Shown here in pieces: positions 55,142-62,960 of a stretch of DNA of 64,000 bases. Below the pieces are notes generated by a model, which was not told the DNA's origin, did no database searches, and saw only the letters and a program-made list of their open reading frames with translations. Both the position numbers and the translations under genes were made by a program. Within the stretch, counting starts at the first letter, position 1. Each line of letters begins with the position of its first letter. Source of the stretch: Bradyrhizobium viridifuturi (GTDB taxonomy: Bacteria > Pseudomonadota > Alphaproteobacteria > Rhizobiales > Xanthobacteraceae); contig NZ_LGTB01000043.1 of assembly GCF_001238275.1 (NCBI RefSeq), forward strand, positions 32,779-96,778. The letters are read 5' to 3'.

Positions 55142-55540
55142 CTAGGCGGCAGGCACGAACGCCGTGACCTCGATCTCGACCTTGGCGCGCTGATCGACCA
55201 GCCCGTCGATATAGAGCAGCGTGGACGGCGGGAAATTGCGCCCGAGTGTCTCCTTCCAGGCGGCACCAATGCCGGCGCCCGCGGCCTCGTATTCGCTGCG
55301 GCTGGTCAGGTACCAGGTCAGGCGGACGATGTGCTCGGGACCGGCTCCGGCTTCGTTCAGCAGCTTGATGATGCGCTTCAGCGCGGTGCCGACCTGCGCG
55401 GCCATCTCGGGCGCGTATTCGCCCTTCTCGTCCCCACCGGTCTGCCCGGCCAGCACGATCCATTTTCCCGGGGCGTCGAACGCGACACCGTGCGCGAAGC
55501 CGCGGGGTTTCGACCATTCGGCCGGTTGCAAGACACGCAT
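55142..55540 (-). CDS. RidA-like protein lacking the key Arg
   Basis: A 132-residue YjgF/YER057c/UK114 family protein. VAFDAPGKWIVLAGQTGGDEKG is the family core, followed by GTALKRIIKLLNEAGAGPEH and VRLTWYLTSRSEY, ending in AKVEIEVTAFVPAA. RidA deaminates reactive imines/enamines using an Arg in the PAR-type loop. Here that loop reads FPPSTLLYIDGL with no Arg, so canonical imine deaminase activity is doubtful. It may belong to one of the Rid subfamilies of unknown function. Confidence 0.8.
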   Translation of the reverse strand: MRVLQPAEWSKPRGFAHGVAFDAPGKWIVLAGQTGGDEKGEYAPEMAAQVGTALKRIIKLLNEAGAGPEHIVRLTWYLTSRSEYEAAGAGIGAAWKETLGRNFPPSTLLYIDGLVDQRAKVEIEVTAFVPAA

Positions 55541-55683
55541 GAGCAGATCCTCCTGATGTGATTATTCCGGTCCTGCTTAGCATCGATCGCGCGTCCGACG
55601 CATCACCACGTCGGCAGATTTGCGCGTTGCAAATTCGTATCAGCTCGCTGATACCGGGCGTCCCGTCGCACCTTGCCCCCGTC

Positions 55684-56559
55684 ATGGATCGGACACCCTC
55701 AAAGACCCGCGCAGCGCTCTGGATGTCCGGTTGGCTCGCGCTGATGCTGATCGTGGCGGTGGCCGGCCGCGAGGCGACACGCGAGGTCAACGTCTTCCAG
55801 TTGATGGCCGTGCGCGGCGTGCTCGGTTTCGTGATGCTGTATCCGCTGATCCACCTCAATGGCGGGTTCGCGATCGTGAAGACCGCGCGCATCCACGTCC
55901 ACGTCGCGCGCAATCTGATCCATTTCTGCGCGCAGCTCGGCTGGTTCTATGCGCTGACCTTGATCCCGATCGGCCAGGTGGTCGCGATCGAATTCACGAT
56001 GCCGATCTGGACCGCGATCCTAGCGGCGAGCTTCCTCGGCGAGCGGATGACATCCTGGAAGATCGTCGCGATCGTGCTAGGGGTGGTCGGCGTGGTCGTC
56101 ATCGTCCGGCCGGCGACCGGTGCGATCAATCCGGGCCAGCTGATCGCGCTCGCCGCAGCGGTCGGCTTCGGCATCTCGGTCGCCGTGGTCAAGTCGCTGA
56201 CGCGGACCGAGCAGACGCTGACGATCATGTTCTGGATGCTGGTGGTGCAGTCGCTCGCCAGCATCGGGCCCGCGCTCTATGTCTGGACCTGGCCGCCGCT
56301 CTCCACCTGGGGCTGGCTCGCCGTGATCGCATTCTGCGGCACGTTCTCGCACTACTGCATGGCGCGCGCCCTGCTCCACGCCGACGCGACCGTCGTGATC
56401 CCGATGGATTTCGTCCGCGTCCCTCTCACCGCGATCGCCGGGTGGCTGATCTATGCCGAGCAGCTCGACGCCTATACGGTGCTCGGCGCGGCCATGATCC
56501 TGGCCGGCAACCTGCTGAACCTGAAGCCGGGCGCAACAAGGCGAGCGCGCGCGAGCTGA
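55684..56559 (+). CDS. EamA/DMT-family transporter
   Basis: A 291-residue membrane protein with ten helices in two EamA repeats. Characteristic segments are QLMAVRGVLGFVMLYPL, LIPIGQVVAIEFTMPIWTAI, LGERMTSWKIVAIVLGVVGV and PMDFVRVPLTAIAGWLIYAE. DMT transporters export amino acids, metabolites or drugs; the substrate is unknown. The ATG at 55684 (MDRTPSKTRA) starts right before the first helix. Divergent from the RidA-like gene. Confidence 0.87.
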   Translation: MDRTPSKTRAALWMSGWLALMLIVAVAGREATREVNVFQLMAVRGVLGFVMLYPLIHLNGGFAIVKTARIHVHVARNLIHFCAQLGWFYALTLIPIGQVVAIEFTMPIWTAILAASFLGERMTSWKIVAIVLGVVGVVVIVRPATGAINPGQLIALAAAVGFGISVAVVKSLTRTEQTLTIMFWMLVVQSLASIGPALYVWTWPPLSTWGWLAVIAFCGTFSHYCMARALLHADATVVIPMDFVRVPLTAIAGWLIYAEQLDAYTVLGAAMILAGNLLNLKPGATRRARAS

Positions 56560-56644
56560 CGCTGCGTATCGCGACCTGCAATGCTGTTACGCGGTGATAG
56601 CAAGCAGCCCGGGGTTGATCCCGGGCTCCCTGCCGCGAAGGGGC

Positions 56645-56884
56645 TTACTTCCCGGCGGCCTTGCGCAACGCCGCGTTGATGCGGTCCTGCCAGCCGGGGC
56701 CGCCCTCCTGGAAGTACTGCAGCACGTCCTGATCGATCCGCAGCGTGACCTGCTCCCGGACACCGGGGACGGCCACGGTCTTTGGCACCGCGTCAGCGAC
56801 CTTGGTGGTGGCGCGTTTGAACGCCGCCTCGGCTTCGCTACGGGCATCGTTCAGGGTTCGCGGTCGCCTCGGCTGATCGGCCAT
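56645..56884 (-). CDS. BrnA-type antitoxin, no toxin next to it
   Basis: A 79-residue BrnA-family protein. The C-terminal ribbon-helix-helix reads EQVTLRIDQDVLQYFQEGGP and then GWQDRINAALRKA, the family signature. BrnA normally pairs with the RelE-like toxin BrnT encoded just upstream in a brnTA operon. Here the neighbours are cysK (18 bp upstream, same strand) and the EamA transporter, with no BrnT-like frame in sight. An orphan, perhaps acting only as a DNA-binding regulator. Confidence 0.75.
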   Translation of the reverse strand: MADQPRRPRTLNDARSEAEAAFKRATTKVADAVPKTVAVPGVREQVTLRIDQDVLQYFQEGGPGWQDRINAALRKAAGK

Positions 56885-56902
56885 ATCCTGGATTCCTGTG
56901 TC

Positions 56903-57877
56903 TCAGATTCCTTCAAACAGCACTGTCGAGAGATAGCGCTCCGAGAATGACGGCACAATCGCCAGGATGGTCTTGCCCGCAGCTTCCGGCCGCTTGCCGA
57001 TCTGCAAGGCGGCCGCGATCGCGGCACCCGACGAAATACCGCCGGGGATTCCTTCATTGCGCGCCAGCGCGCGCGCGGTCTCGATCGCAGTCGCGCTGTT
57101 GATCTTGACGATCTCGTCGATCACGGAGCGGTCGAGGATGTCAGGGATGAAGCCAGCCCCGATGCCCTGGATCTTGTGCGGCGTGTGCTGGCCGCCCGAC
57201 AGCACCGGGCTCTCCTCCGGCTCCACGGCGACCACGCGCAACGACGGCTTGCGCGGCTTCAGCACCTGCCCGACGCCGGTGATGGTGCCGCCGGTGCCGA
57301 CGCCGGCGACGAAATAATCGATGTTGCCGCCGGTGTCGTTCCAGATCTCCTCGGCGGTGGTGCGGCGATGGATTTCGGGATTGGCGAGGTTCTTGAACTG
57401 CTGCGGCATCACCGCGTTGGGCGTCGTGCGCACGAGCTCTTCGGCAGTCGCGATCGAACCCTTCATGCCCTGCGCCGCCGGCGTCAGCACGATCTCCGCG
57501 CCGAGGAAGGCGAGCATCCGCCGCCGCTCGATCGACATCGATTCCGGCATCACGAGCTTCAGCCGGTAGCCGCGCGATGCCGCGACATAGGCAAGCGCAA
57601 TTCCGGTGTTGCCCGAGGTCGGCTCGATCAGCACGGTATCGGCGTTGATGATGCCGGCCTTCTCCATCGCCACGATCATCGCCGCCCCGATGCGATCCTT
57701 CACGCTGGCCGCCGGGTTGAAGTATTCCAGCTTGGCGAGGATCGTCGCGTTGACACCGTTCGCCTGCGGCAGTCTGCGCAGCCGCACGATCGGCGTCGAG
57801 CCGATCGCATCGACGATCGAGTCAAAGACGCGGCCGCGTCCGGGTTGCACTGCACTCGTTGTCGACGGCGCGTCCAT
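56903..57877 (-). CDS. cysK: Cysteine synthase A
   Basis: A 324-residue PLP-dependent O-acetylserine sulfhydrylase. The lysine is in EYFNPAASVKDRIGAAMIVA, the PLP/substrate loop is EPTSGNTGIALAY, and GTGGTITGVGQVLKP anchors the PLP phosphate. The end GGISSGAAIAAALQIGKRPE is also typical. It makes cysteine from O-acetylserine and sulfide. The start at 57877 has AAGGAG upstream and matches usual length; the longer frame upstream is not coding. A tiny uORF with one Cys codon lies at 57925-57945. Confidence 0.93.
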   Translation of the reverse strand: MDAPSTTSAVQPGRGRVFDSIVDAIGSTPIVRLRRLPQANGVNATILAKLEYFNPAASVKDRIGAAMIVAMEKAGIINADTVLIEPTSGNTGIALAYVAASRGYRLKLVMPESMSIERRRMLAFLGAEIVLTPAAQGMKGSIATAEELVRTTPNAVMPQQFKNLANPEIHRRTTAEEIWNDTGGNIDYFVAGVGTGGTITGVGQVLKPRKPSLRVVAVEPEESPVLSGGQHTPHKIQGIGAGFIPDILDRSVIDEIVKINSATAIETARALARNEGIPGGISSGAAIAAALQIGKRPEAAGKTILAIVPSFSERYLSTVLFEGI

Positions 57878-58119
57878 CAGGCGGCTCCTTGTTGCGGGAT
57901 GTACTGGAAATATGCGGTCTTCTCTCATGTGGAGCAGCGCGTCATGCCGCGCAAGTGAGAAACCGCTGCGACGCACGTTCGCTGCATCTTCGTTGCATCG
58001 CAAAATCAGAACCCGCACAAATAACGTAAAACCTACGCATTTGTGTTGCGACAAGGTCAAACAAACGGGTCTATATACACTTTCGTCAGGTGCAGCTTAG
58101 AACGCAAAGGGAGGCGCAC

Positions 58120-58341
58120 ATGCCAGCACTTGCTGAAGTTCTGTCGACCGTCGCGTCCAGGCCCGATCCGCGCGGCAGCGATTTGCCGACGTGTCCGGTG
58201 TGTGCTGACTCAATGGTCGCGGCGGAGGCGTCCGCTTACCTGTTCGACAATCTGATCAGCTATCTCTGGACCTGCGACAATTGCGGTTACGGGTTCGTGA
58301 CCAAGCACTCGGTGAAACCGATCCCGATCGTGTGCAACTGA
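58120..58341 (+). CDS. Small zinc-ribbon protein
   Basis: A 73-residue protein. A helical start (MPALAEVLSTVASRPDPRGS) leads into a four-cysteine ribbon TCPVCADSMVAAEA ... YLWTCDNCGYGFVTKH. AAGGGAGG precedes the ATG. Zinc-ribbon proteins of this size are frequent in the genus; function unknown. Divergent from cysK and convergent with tgt, ending 9 bp from it. Confidence 0.75.
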   Translation: MPALAEVLSTVASRPDPRGSDLPTCPVCADSMVAAEASAYLFDNLISYLWTCDNCGYGFVTKHSVKPIPIVCN

Positions 58342-58350
58342 TCACATAGC

Positions 58351-59484
58351 TCATCTCGGAGCGATGTCACCGCGCGCCCAACCGGCGCGCGTTTTCGTTT
58401 TGAAATCCTCGAACGTACCGTTTGCCACCGCATCGCGGATGCCCTGCATCAGTTCCTGGTAATAGGCGACGTTGATTTCGGACAGCAGCATTGCCCCAAG
58501 TGTTTCGCCCGCACGCACCAGATGGTGCAGATAGGCGCGCGAATAGTCGCGTGCCGCAGGCCACGGGCTCTCTTCATCGAGCGGGCGCGGATCGTCGATA
58601 TGGCGGGCGTTGCGCAAATTGATCTGCCCGAACCGGGTGAACGCCATGCCGTGGCGTCCGTTCCGTGTCGGCATCACACAGTCGAACATGTCGATGCCGC
58701 GCGCCACCGCCTCCAGGATGTCCTCCGGCGTGCCGACGCCCATCAGATAGCGCGGCCGATCGACAGGCAGCGCCGGCGCGGTCTCTTCGATCATCGACAG
58801 CATCACCGCCTGCGGCTCGCCGACGGCCAGCCCGCCGATCGCGTAGCCGTGAAAGCCGATGTCCGTCAGCCCGCTCGCGCTGGCGCGACGGAGATCGGGG
58901 ACATCGCCGCCCTGCACGATGCCGAACAGCATGTAGCCGTCGGGTGCGCTCTCGAAGGCGCGCTTGGAGCGTTCGGCCCAGCGCAGCGACAGTTGCATCG
59001 CACGCTCGACGTCGGCGCGCTCGGCCGGCAGCCGCACGCATTCATCCATCTGCATCGCGATGTCGGAGCCGAGCAGCCGCTGCACCTCGATCGAGCGCTC
59101 CGGCGACAGCTCGACCTTGGCGCCGTCGATATGCGAGCGGAAGGTCACGGCCTTCTCGGTCACCTTGCGCAGCTCCGAGAGTGACATCACCTGGAAGCCG
59201 CCGGAATCCGTCAGCATCGGGCCGCCCCAGCCGGTGAAGCGCTGCAGGCCGCCAAGCCCGGCAATGCGCTCGGCGCCCGGCCGCAGCATCAAATGATAGG
59301 TATTGCCGAGCACGATATCGGCGCCGGCGTCGCGCACCTCGCGCCAATGCATGCCCTTCATCGCACCGGCGGTACCGACCGGCATGAAGGCGGGTGTCCG
59401 GACGGGGCCATGCGGCGTGGTCAGGCGCCCGGTGCGCGCGGCACCGTCGGTTGCCAGCAGCTCGAAATGATTGGGAAGATTCAT
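58351..59484 (-). CDS. tgt: tRNA-guanine transglycosylase lacking the zinc ligands
   Basis: A 377-residue Tgt, which exchanges G34 for preQ1 in tRNAs with GUN anticodons. Catalytic residues are present: DSGGFQVMSL (Asp) and FDCVMPTRNGRHGMAF (Asp nucleophile). The structural zinc site normally built by C-x-C-x2-C and a later His reads here EESPWPAARDYSRAYLHHL and SEINVAYYQEL, so three Cys have become Ser, Trp and Ala and the His has become Ile. Length is otherwise normal. The start at 59484 (MNLPNHFELL) fits the family. Confidence 0.93.
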   Translation of the reverse strand: MNLPNHFELLATDGAARTGRLTTPHGPVRTPAFMPVGTAGAMKGMHWREVRDAGADIVLGNTYHLMLRPGAERIAGLGGLQRFTGWGGPMLTDSGGFQVMSLSELRKVTEKAVTFRSHIDGAKVELSPERSIEVQRLLGSDIAMQMDECVRLPAERADVERAMQLSLRWAERSKRAFESAPDGYMLFGIVQGGDVPDLRRASASGLTDIGFHGYAIGGLAVGEPQAVMLSMIEETAPALPVDRPRYLMGVGTPEDILEAVARGIDMFDCVMPTRNGRHGMAFTRFGQINLRNARHIDDPRPLDEESPWPAARDYSRAYLHHLVRAGETLGAMLLSEINVAYYQELMQGIRDAVANGTFEDFKTKTRAGWARGDIAPR

Positions 59485-59604
59485 GCGGCTGCTTATTGCG
59501 TGTCGCCGAAGCCCGATCAACCCGTCCGATAACAGCTTCCCCGCGACTTCGTGAACGCGAACGGCCCGACCAGCGCTTGCCCAGGAACAGAACGTCGGTT
59601 AAAC

Positions 59605-59625
59605 AAAACGAAACCGTATCGTTTT
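59605..59625. promoter_or_regulatory. 21-bp palindrome, putative TetR operator (copy 1)
   Basis: Half-sites AAAACGA (59605-59611) and TCGTTTT (59619-59625) flank a 7-bp centre AACCGTA. The palindrome has a single mismatched pair. It lies between tgt and the patatin gene. A second copy (18 of 21 identical) lies at 61784, just past the TetR gene. Confidence 0.65.
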
Positions 59626-59751
59626 ATGTCAACAATATGGCGACCAAGCTTCCCGCCGCGACTCCAATCCGCGCCAAACCAGACCGAGATGTTCTCCCTT
59701 TTCAGCGCCCGGCCTGACCGCGTCCGCCATCGGACGGCAACAGCTCATGCG

Positions 59752-60867
59752 ATGCGGCAACTGGCCCTGCTGTGCGGGCTCGCCTTCACCCTTGCGGCCT
59801 GCAGCTCGCTGCCGCGGACGCCCTACACGGCTGCCGACGCCGTCAATTCGCGGGTGCTCGATCTCGACGGCCTGCGCCGCTATGCCGACGAGCCGGCATC
59901 CAAATTCCGGCTCGAGAAGGACAACATCGCCCCGATCAAGACCTATCTCGCCCTCTCCGGCGGCGGCGCCGACGGCGCCTATGGCGTAGGTGTGCTCAAC
60001 GGCTGGACCGCAGCGGGCAACCGTCCGAGCTTCTCGGTCGTCTCCGGCGTCAGCACCGGTGGCCTGATTGCACCATTTGCCTTCCTCGGCTCGCGCTATG
60101 ACGAGACGCTGAAGGAGGTCTACACGTCAGGCATCGCCGAAAGCCTGCTGGACGATCCGAGCCTGATGCGGGTGCTGTTCGGCTCCGGCCTGTTCGGCAA
60201 CAAGCGGCTGCGTGAGCTGGTGGCGCGCTACGTCGGCGACGACATCCTGAGCGAGGTGGCGCGCGAGAACGCCAAGGGCCGAAAGCTGCTGATCGTCACC
60301 ACCGATCTCGACACCCAGCGCACCGTGATCTGGGACATGGGACGGATCGCAGCCGTCGGCACGCCCGAGGCGCTGCAGCTGTTTCGCGACGTGATGGCGG
60401 CCTCCGCCAGCATCCCGCTGGTGTTTCCGCCGATCATGATCGACGCCGAGGGCCAAGGCCGGCGCTTCCAGGAGATGCATGTCGACGGCGGCGTGACCGC
60501 ACCAGTGCTGACGCTGCCGGACGCGCTGATGTTCCGCGAGCGTGCCTGGCCGGCCAATGGCCGCATGAACATCTACATCCTCGTCAACAAGAAGCTCGAG
60601 GGCAATTTCCAGCTGGTGTCGAATTCGACGATCGACGTCGCCTCGCGCAGCATTTCCGCGATCACGCAGGCGCAGACCCGCTCCGTCATTCTGTCGACCT
60701 ATGATTTCGCCCGGCGCAACCGCCTCGGCTTCCATCTGTCCTATATCGAGCGCGACTACCCGGCCGCGGAAACCCAGGGCTTCGACACCGGCTATATGCG
60801 CGCGCTTTACCAGTACGGCTACGACAAGGCCGCCGCCGGGCACGCCTGGACCGCGACGCCGCCCTGA
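59752..60867 (+). CDS. Patatin-like phospholipase lipoprotein
   Basis: A 371-residue protein. Lipoprotein signal peptide (LALLCGLAFTLAAC, lipobox Cys at residue 17), then a patatin domain (residues ~60-300) with the oxyanion glycine loop ALSGGGADGAYGVGVL, the nucleophile Ser in VVSGVSTGGLIAP and the Asp in EMHVDGGVTAPV. All three catalytic elements are present, so it should act as a lipase or acyl hydrolase in the envelope. The start at 59752 gives a normal lipoprotein signal; an ATG at 59689 would add 21 residues. The TetR gene follows 84 bp downstream. Confidence 0.85.
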   Translation: MRQLALLCGLAFTLAACSSLPRTPYTAADAVNSRVLDLDGLRRYADEPASKFRLEKDNIAPIKTYLALSGGGADGAYGVGVLNGWTAAGNRPSFSVVSGVSTGGLIAPFAFLGSRYDETLKEVYTSGIAESLLDDPSLMRVLFGSGLFGNKRLRELVARYVGDDILSEVARENAKGRKLLIVTTDLDTQRTVIWDMGRIAAVGTPEALQLFRDVMAASASIPLVFPPIMIDAEGQGRRFQEMHVDGGVTAPVLTLPDALMFRERAWPANGRMNIYILVNKKLEGNFQLVSNSTIDVASRSISAITQAQTRSVILSTYDFARRNRLGFHLSYIERDYPAAETQGFDTGYMRALYQYGYDKAAAGHAWTATPP

Positions 60868-60951
60868 GCGACCTGCCCCGGGTACCGCCGCATGGACGAA
60901 TCCGCACTGCGCGGGTTATAGACCGGACGAACCCGTCCGGCGCACAACGAG

Positions 60952-61725
60952 ATGAATGGGCAAATGGGATTGACGGCTACCAGGGCCAAGGCGGCCAACA
61001 AGGCGGCCAAACGCGGCGTGATCAAGTCACGCGGCGGCCGGCCGACCCGGGACGCTGCGATCGAGCGCGACCAGCGGCTGATCGAGGTCGCCACCCGCCT
61101 GTTCCTCGAGCGCGGCTTCGATGCGACGTCGATCGATGCGGTGGCCGAGGCCGCCCGCGTCAGCAAGCCCACTGTCTATGGCCAATATGGCGACAAGCGC
61201 GGCCTGTTCACGGCGGTGCTCCGGCGCGAGATTGCGCGCTGGCTCGCCCCGCTCGCCGCCGCCGCGGCCGAAGCGCGGGGCGACGGCAACTGCGATGGCT
61301 CGGCCGAAGAACGGCTGATCGAGCTCGGCCGACAGCTGCTGGTGCTCAATTGCAGCGCCGACTCGATCGCCTTCAGCCGGATCCTGACCGCACAGGCGAT
61401 CAACTTCCCCGAGGTCGCCAAGCTCGCCGTCGACGAGGGCTGGTCGAAGGCCGTGTCCACGACCGCCGATTTCTTCGACCATCTGGCCGACAAGGGCGTG
61501 CTCGATCTCGAGGACACCACGATCGCGGCCGAGACCTTCCTCAACATGGTGGTCGGCCACACCCACCGGATGGCGACGTTCGGGATCCCGATCGACATGA
61601 AGGCGGCCGAGACGCGGATGGAGGTCTCGATCCGGCTGTTCCTGGCCGGCGCCGTCGGGCCGCGGGACCGGCTGCACGACACGGCCAGGGAGGCCAGCAA
61701 GGCGCGCCGCCGGCCGGCGCGCTGA
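60952..61725 (+). CDS. TetR-family regulator
   Basis: A 257-residue TetR/AcrR-type repressor. A basic lead (AKAANKAAKRGVIKSRGGRP) precedes the helix-turn-helix (residues ~40-90; TRLFLERGFDATSIDAVAEA, SKPTVYGQYGDKRGLFTAVL). The ligand domain follows. A second ATG at 60964 is possible. The 21-bp palindromes at 59605 and 61784 lie on either side of the patatin-TetR pair and are the best candidates for its operators; no copy was seen in the 84 bp just before the gene. Confidence 0.88.
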   Translation: MNGQMGLTATRAKAANKAAKRGVIKSRGGRPTRDAAIERDQRLIEVATRLFLERGFDATSIDAVAEAARVSKPTVYGQYGDKRGLFTAVLRREIARWLAPLAAAAAEARGDGNCDGSAEERLIELGRQLLVLNCSADSIAFSRILTAQAINFPEVAKLAVDEGWSKAVSTTADFFDHLADKGVLDLEDTTIAAETFLNMVVGHTHRMATFGIPIDMKAAETRMEVSIRLFLAGAVGPRDRLHDTAREASKARRRPAR

Positions 61726-61783
61726 AACTTTCGCAGGATCGATTCATCGCCTTACACGTTGCCGTGATGAGTCTTGAATAAAC

Positions 61784-61804
61784 AGAACGAAACCGTATTG
61801 TTTA
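61784..61804. promoter_or_regulatory. 21-bp palindrome, putative TetR operator (copy 2)
   Basis: 18 of 21 bases match the palindrome at 59605-59625, including the central AACCGTA and the AACGA half-site. It lies 59 bp past the TetR gene and about 200 bp upstream of the PepSY gene. Confidence 0.6.
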
Positions 61805-62001
61805 GTTGCAAAGAGACGCGGGACCTAGTTCAGCCCCCCAACGGTTTTGTGTCGCCTTGTAAACTTCGATCGTCACGACGGAGCAGCCGCCATCGCTTCG
61901 TCTGAACGTTCGGCGGCCGACCTCTGACTAACGGGGGTCGGCCGCATCTTCTCTGCCTAGTTCTCTGCCTGGGGCGGCGGTTCGACGCGACGGATGCGAC
62001 C

Positions 62002-62619
62002 ATGACGACGGGACGACTACACGCACTGCGGCGTTGGGCATTCGGAACGGGGCTGCTTGCAGCCGTCGCGCTGGCCCTTCCCTTGGCGTCGCCGGCCCAT
62101 GCGGTCACGAGCTCCGCGGCCGCGGCTCTCACTCCGCCCGACAATGACAGCGCGTTCGACATGCACGCGGTTCGGCGCGAGCTCGACAGCTTCCAGTCCG
62201 CCCAGATCTCGCTGCGCAAGGCGATGGCGATCGCCGAGGCGCTGCACGCCGGCTCGATCACCGCCGACATCAGCTTCGACGGCGCATCGTTTCCCGCGGT
62301 GTACCGGGTCAAGACCATGCAGCAGGACCGGATCTGGCGGCACGCCATCGACGCCGCAACCGGCGAAGTGGTGGGTGGCGAGGCCGCCTCGCCGCTGACG
62401 TCGCTCGACGCCGAAGACCGCGGCAACCTCATGGTGCTGAGGGCGCTCCGCCACCGCCTCGCCGATGCGGTGCGGGTTGCCGAACACACCACGTCGGGCA
62501 AGGCGATCAGCGGCGGCCTGATGCGCGACCGCGGCAAGCTCAATTTCGTCATCGTGGTGCTCACCGGCAGCGATCTGAAAGAGGTGATCCTGGAGCCGCC
62601 GGGCGCGCGCAGGCGCTGA
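62002..62619 (+). CDS. PepSY-domain secreted protein
   Basis: A 205-residue exported protein. Signal peptide (TGLLAAVALALPLASPAHAV, cut near residue 34). The core contains SLRKAMAIAEALHAGSITAD, SFDGASFPAVYRVKTM and AIDAATGEVVGGEAAS, the PepSY pattern (helix, then strand with YRV, then D..TG.V). PepSY proteins may inhibit peptidases or bind ligands in the periplasm. It is preceded by the second TetR-type palindrome, so may share its control. Confidence 0.75.
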   Translation: MTTGRLHALRRWAFGTGLLAAVALALPLASPAHAVTSSAAAALTPPDNDSAFDMHAVRRELDSFQSAQISLRKAMAIAEALHAGSITADISFDGASFPAVYRVKTMQQDRIWRHAIDAATGEVVGGEAASPLTSLDAEDRGNLMVLRALRHRLADAVRVAEHTTSGKAISGGLMRDRGKLNFVIVVLTGSDLKEVILEPPGARRR

Positions 62620-62630
62620 GACCGGCTACG

Positions 62631-62690
62631 CTGCCAGGTTTTCTCTCGCCAGGTTTTCTCCGGCCAAGGTTTTTCCCTGCCAGATTTTCG
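62631..62690 (+). repeat. Four imperfect ~15-nt tandem repeats
   Basis: Four consecutive units with the core GCCAGGTTTTC (GCCAGGTTTTCTC, GCCAGGTTTTCTC, GCCAAGGTTTTTC, GCCAGATTTTCGC). They lie between the PepSY gene and the asd leader promoter. Confidence 0.6.
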
Positions 62691-62701
62691 CCCAAAAGCC
62701 G

Positions 62702-62730
62702 TTGACGGACGCCGATCTGTCCCGCATAAG
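62702..62730 (+). promoter_or_regulatory. Promoter of the Thr-rich leader
   Basis: TTGACG (62702-62707), exactly 17 bp, then CATAAG (62725-62730; 4 of 6 to consensus). Transcription would start at about 62737, one or two bases before the ATG at 62739, giving a leaderless or nearly leaderless mRNA. Confidence 0.6.
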
Positions 62731-62738
62731 TCGCCACC

Positions 62739-62810
62739 ATGATCACCGCGACCAAACGCACCACCAAAACCACTGAGCTCTCCGGGGCCTCGGGAGGCGT
62801 GCGCGCGTAG
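62739..62810 (+). CDS. Thr-rich leader peptide of asd (putative)
   Basis: A 23-codon frame MITATKRTTKTTEL..., with six Thr codons among the first twelve, ending in TAG. The predicted mRNA start lies at the ATG. A terminator begins 28 bp after the stop, and asd, an enzyme of the aspartate pathway leading to Thr, Met and Lys, follows. The sequence 62783-62794 inside the frame can pair with 62834-62845 (11 of 12 bp), which would block the terminator's 5' arm. This is the layout of a ribosome-mediated attenuator, as in the enterobacterial thr operon. Confidence 0.65.
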   Translation: MITATKRTTKTTELSGASGGVRA

Positions 62811-62837
62811 TCGGTCGAACCGCATCATCTCTACCCG

Positions 62838-62870
62838 AAGCCCCGCCTGATGAAGGTCCGGGGCTTTTTT
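62838..62870 (+). terminator. Rho-independent terminator (attenuator of asd)
   Basis: AAGCCCCG (62838-62845) pairs with CGGGGCTT (62859-62866), extended by CC/GG around a loop with a 2-nt bulge, and followed by a run of T. It lies 91 bp before the asd start, with only the short leader frame upstream on this strand. Confidence 0.85.
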
Positions 62871-62888
62871 ATTGCCTGCAGCACAACA

Positions 62889-62933
62889 GCATGATCCGGG
62901 AAAGTGGGAACCGGTTTTCCGATCAGATCATGC
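62889..62933. repeat. Palindromic GCATGATC repeat
   Basis: GCATGATC at 62889 and GATCATGC at 62926 are the ends of a 45-bp inverted repeat with GGGAACCGGTTTTCC at its centre. This is a familiar bradyrhizobial extragenic palindrome. It lies between the attenuator terminator and asd. Confidence 0.7.
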
Positions 62934-62960
62934 TCAACCGAGACTCGAATGGAGGACAAA

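Noticed and set aside
57925..57945. Six-codon upstream frame MTRCST before cysK as a Cys-sensing uORF
   Set aside because: Only one Cys codon, no terminator or alternative stems between it and cysK. Too little to support control.
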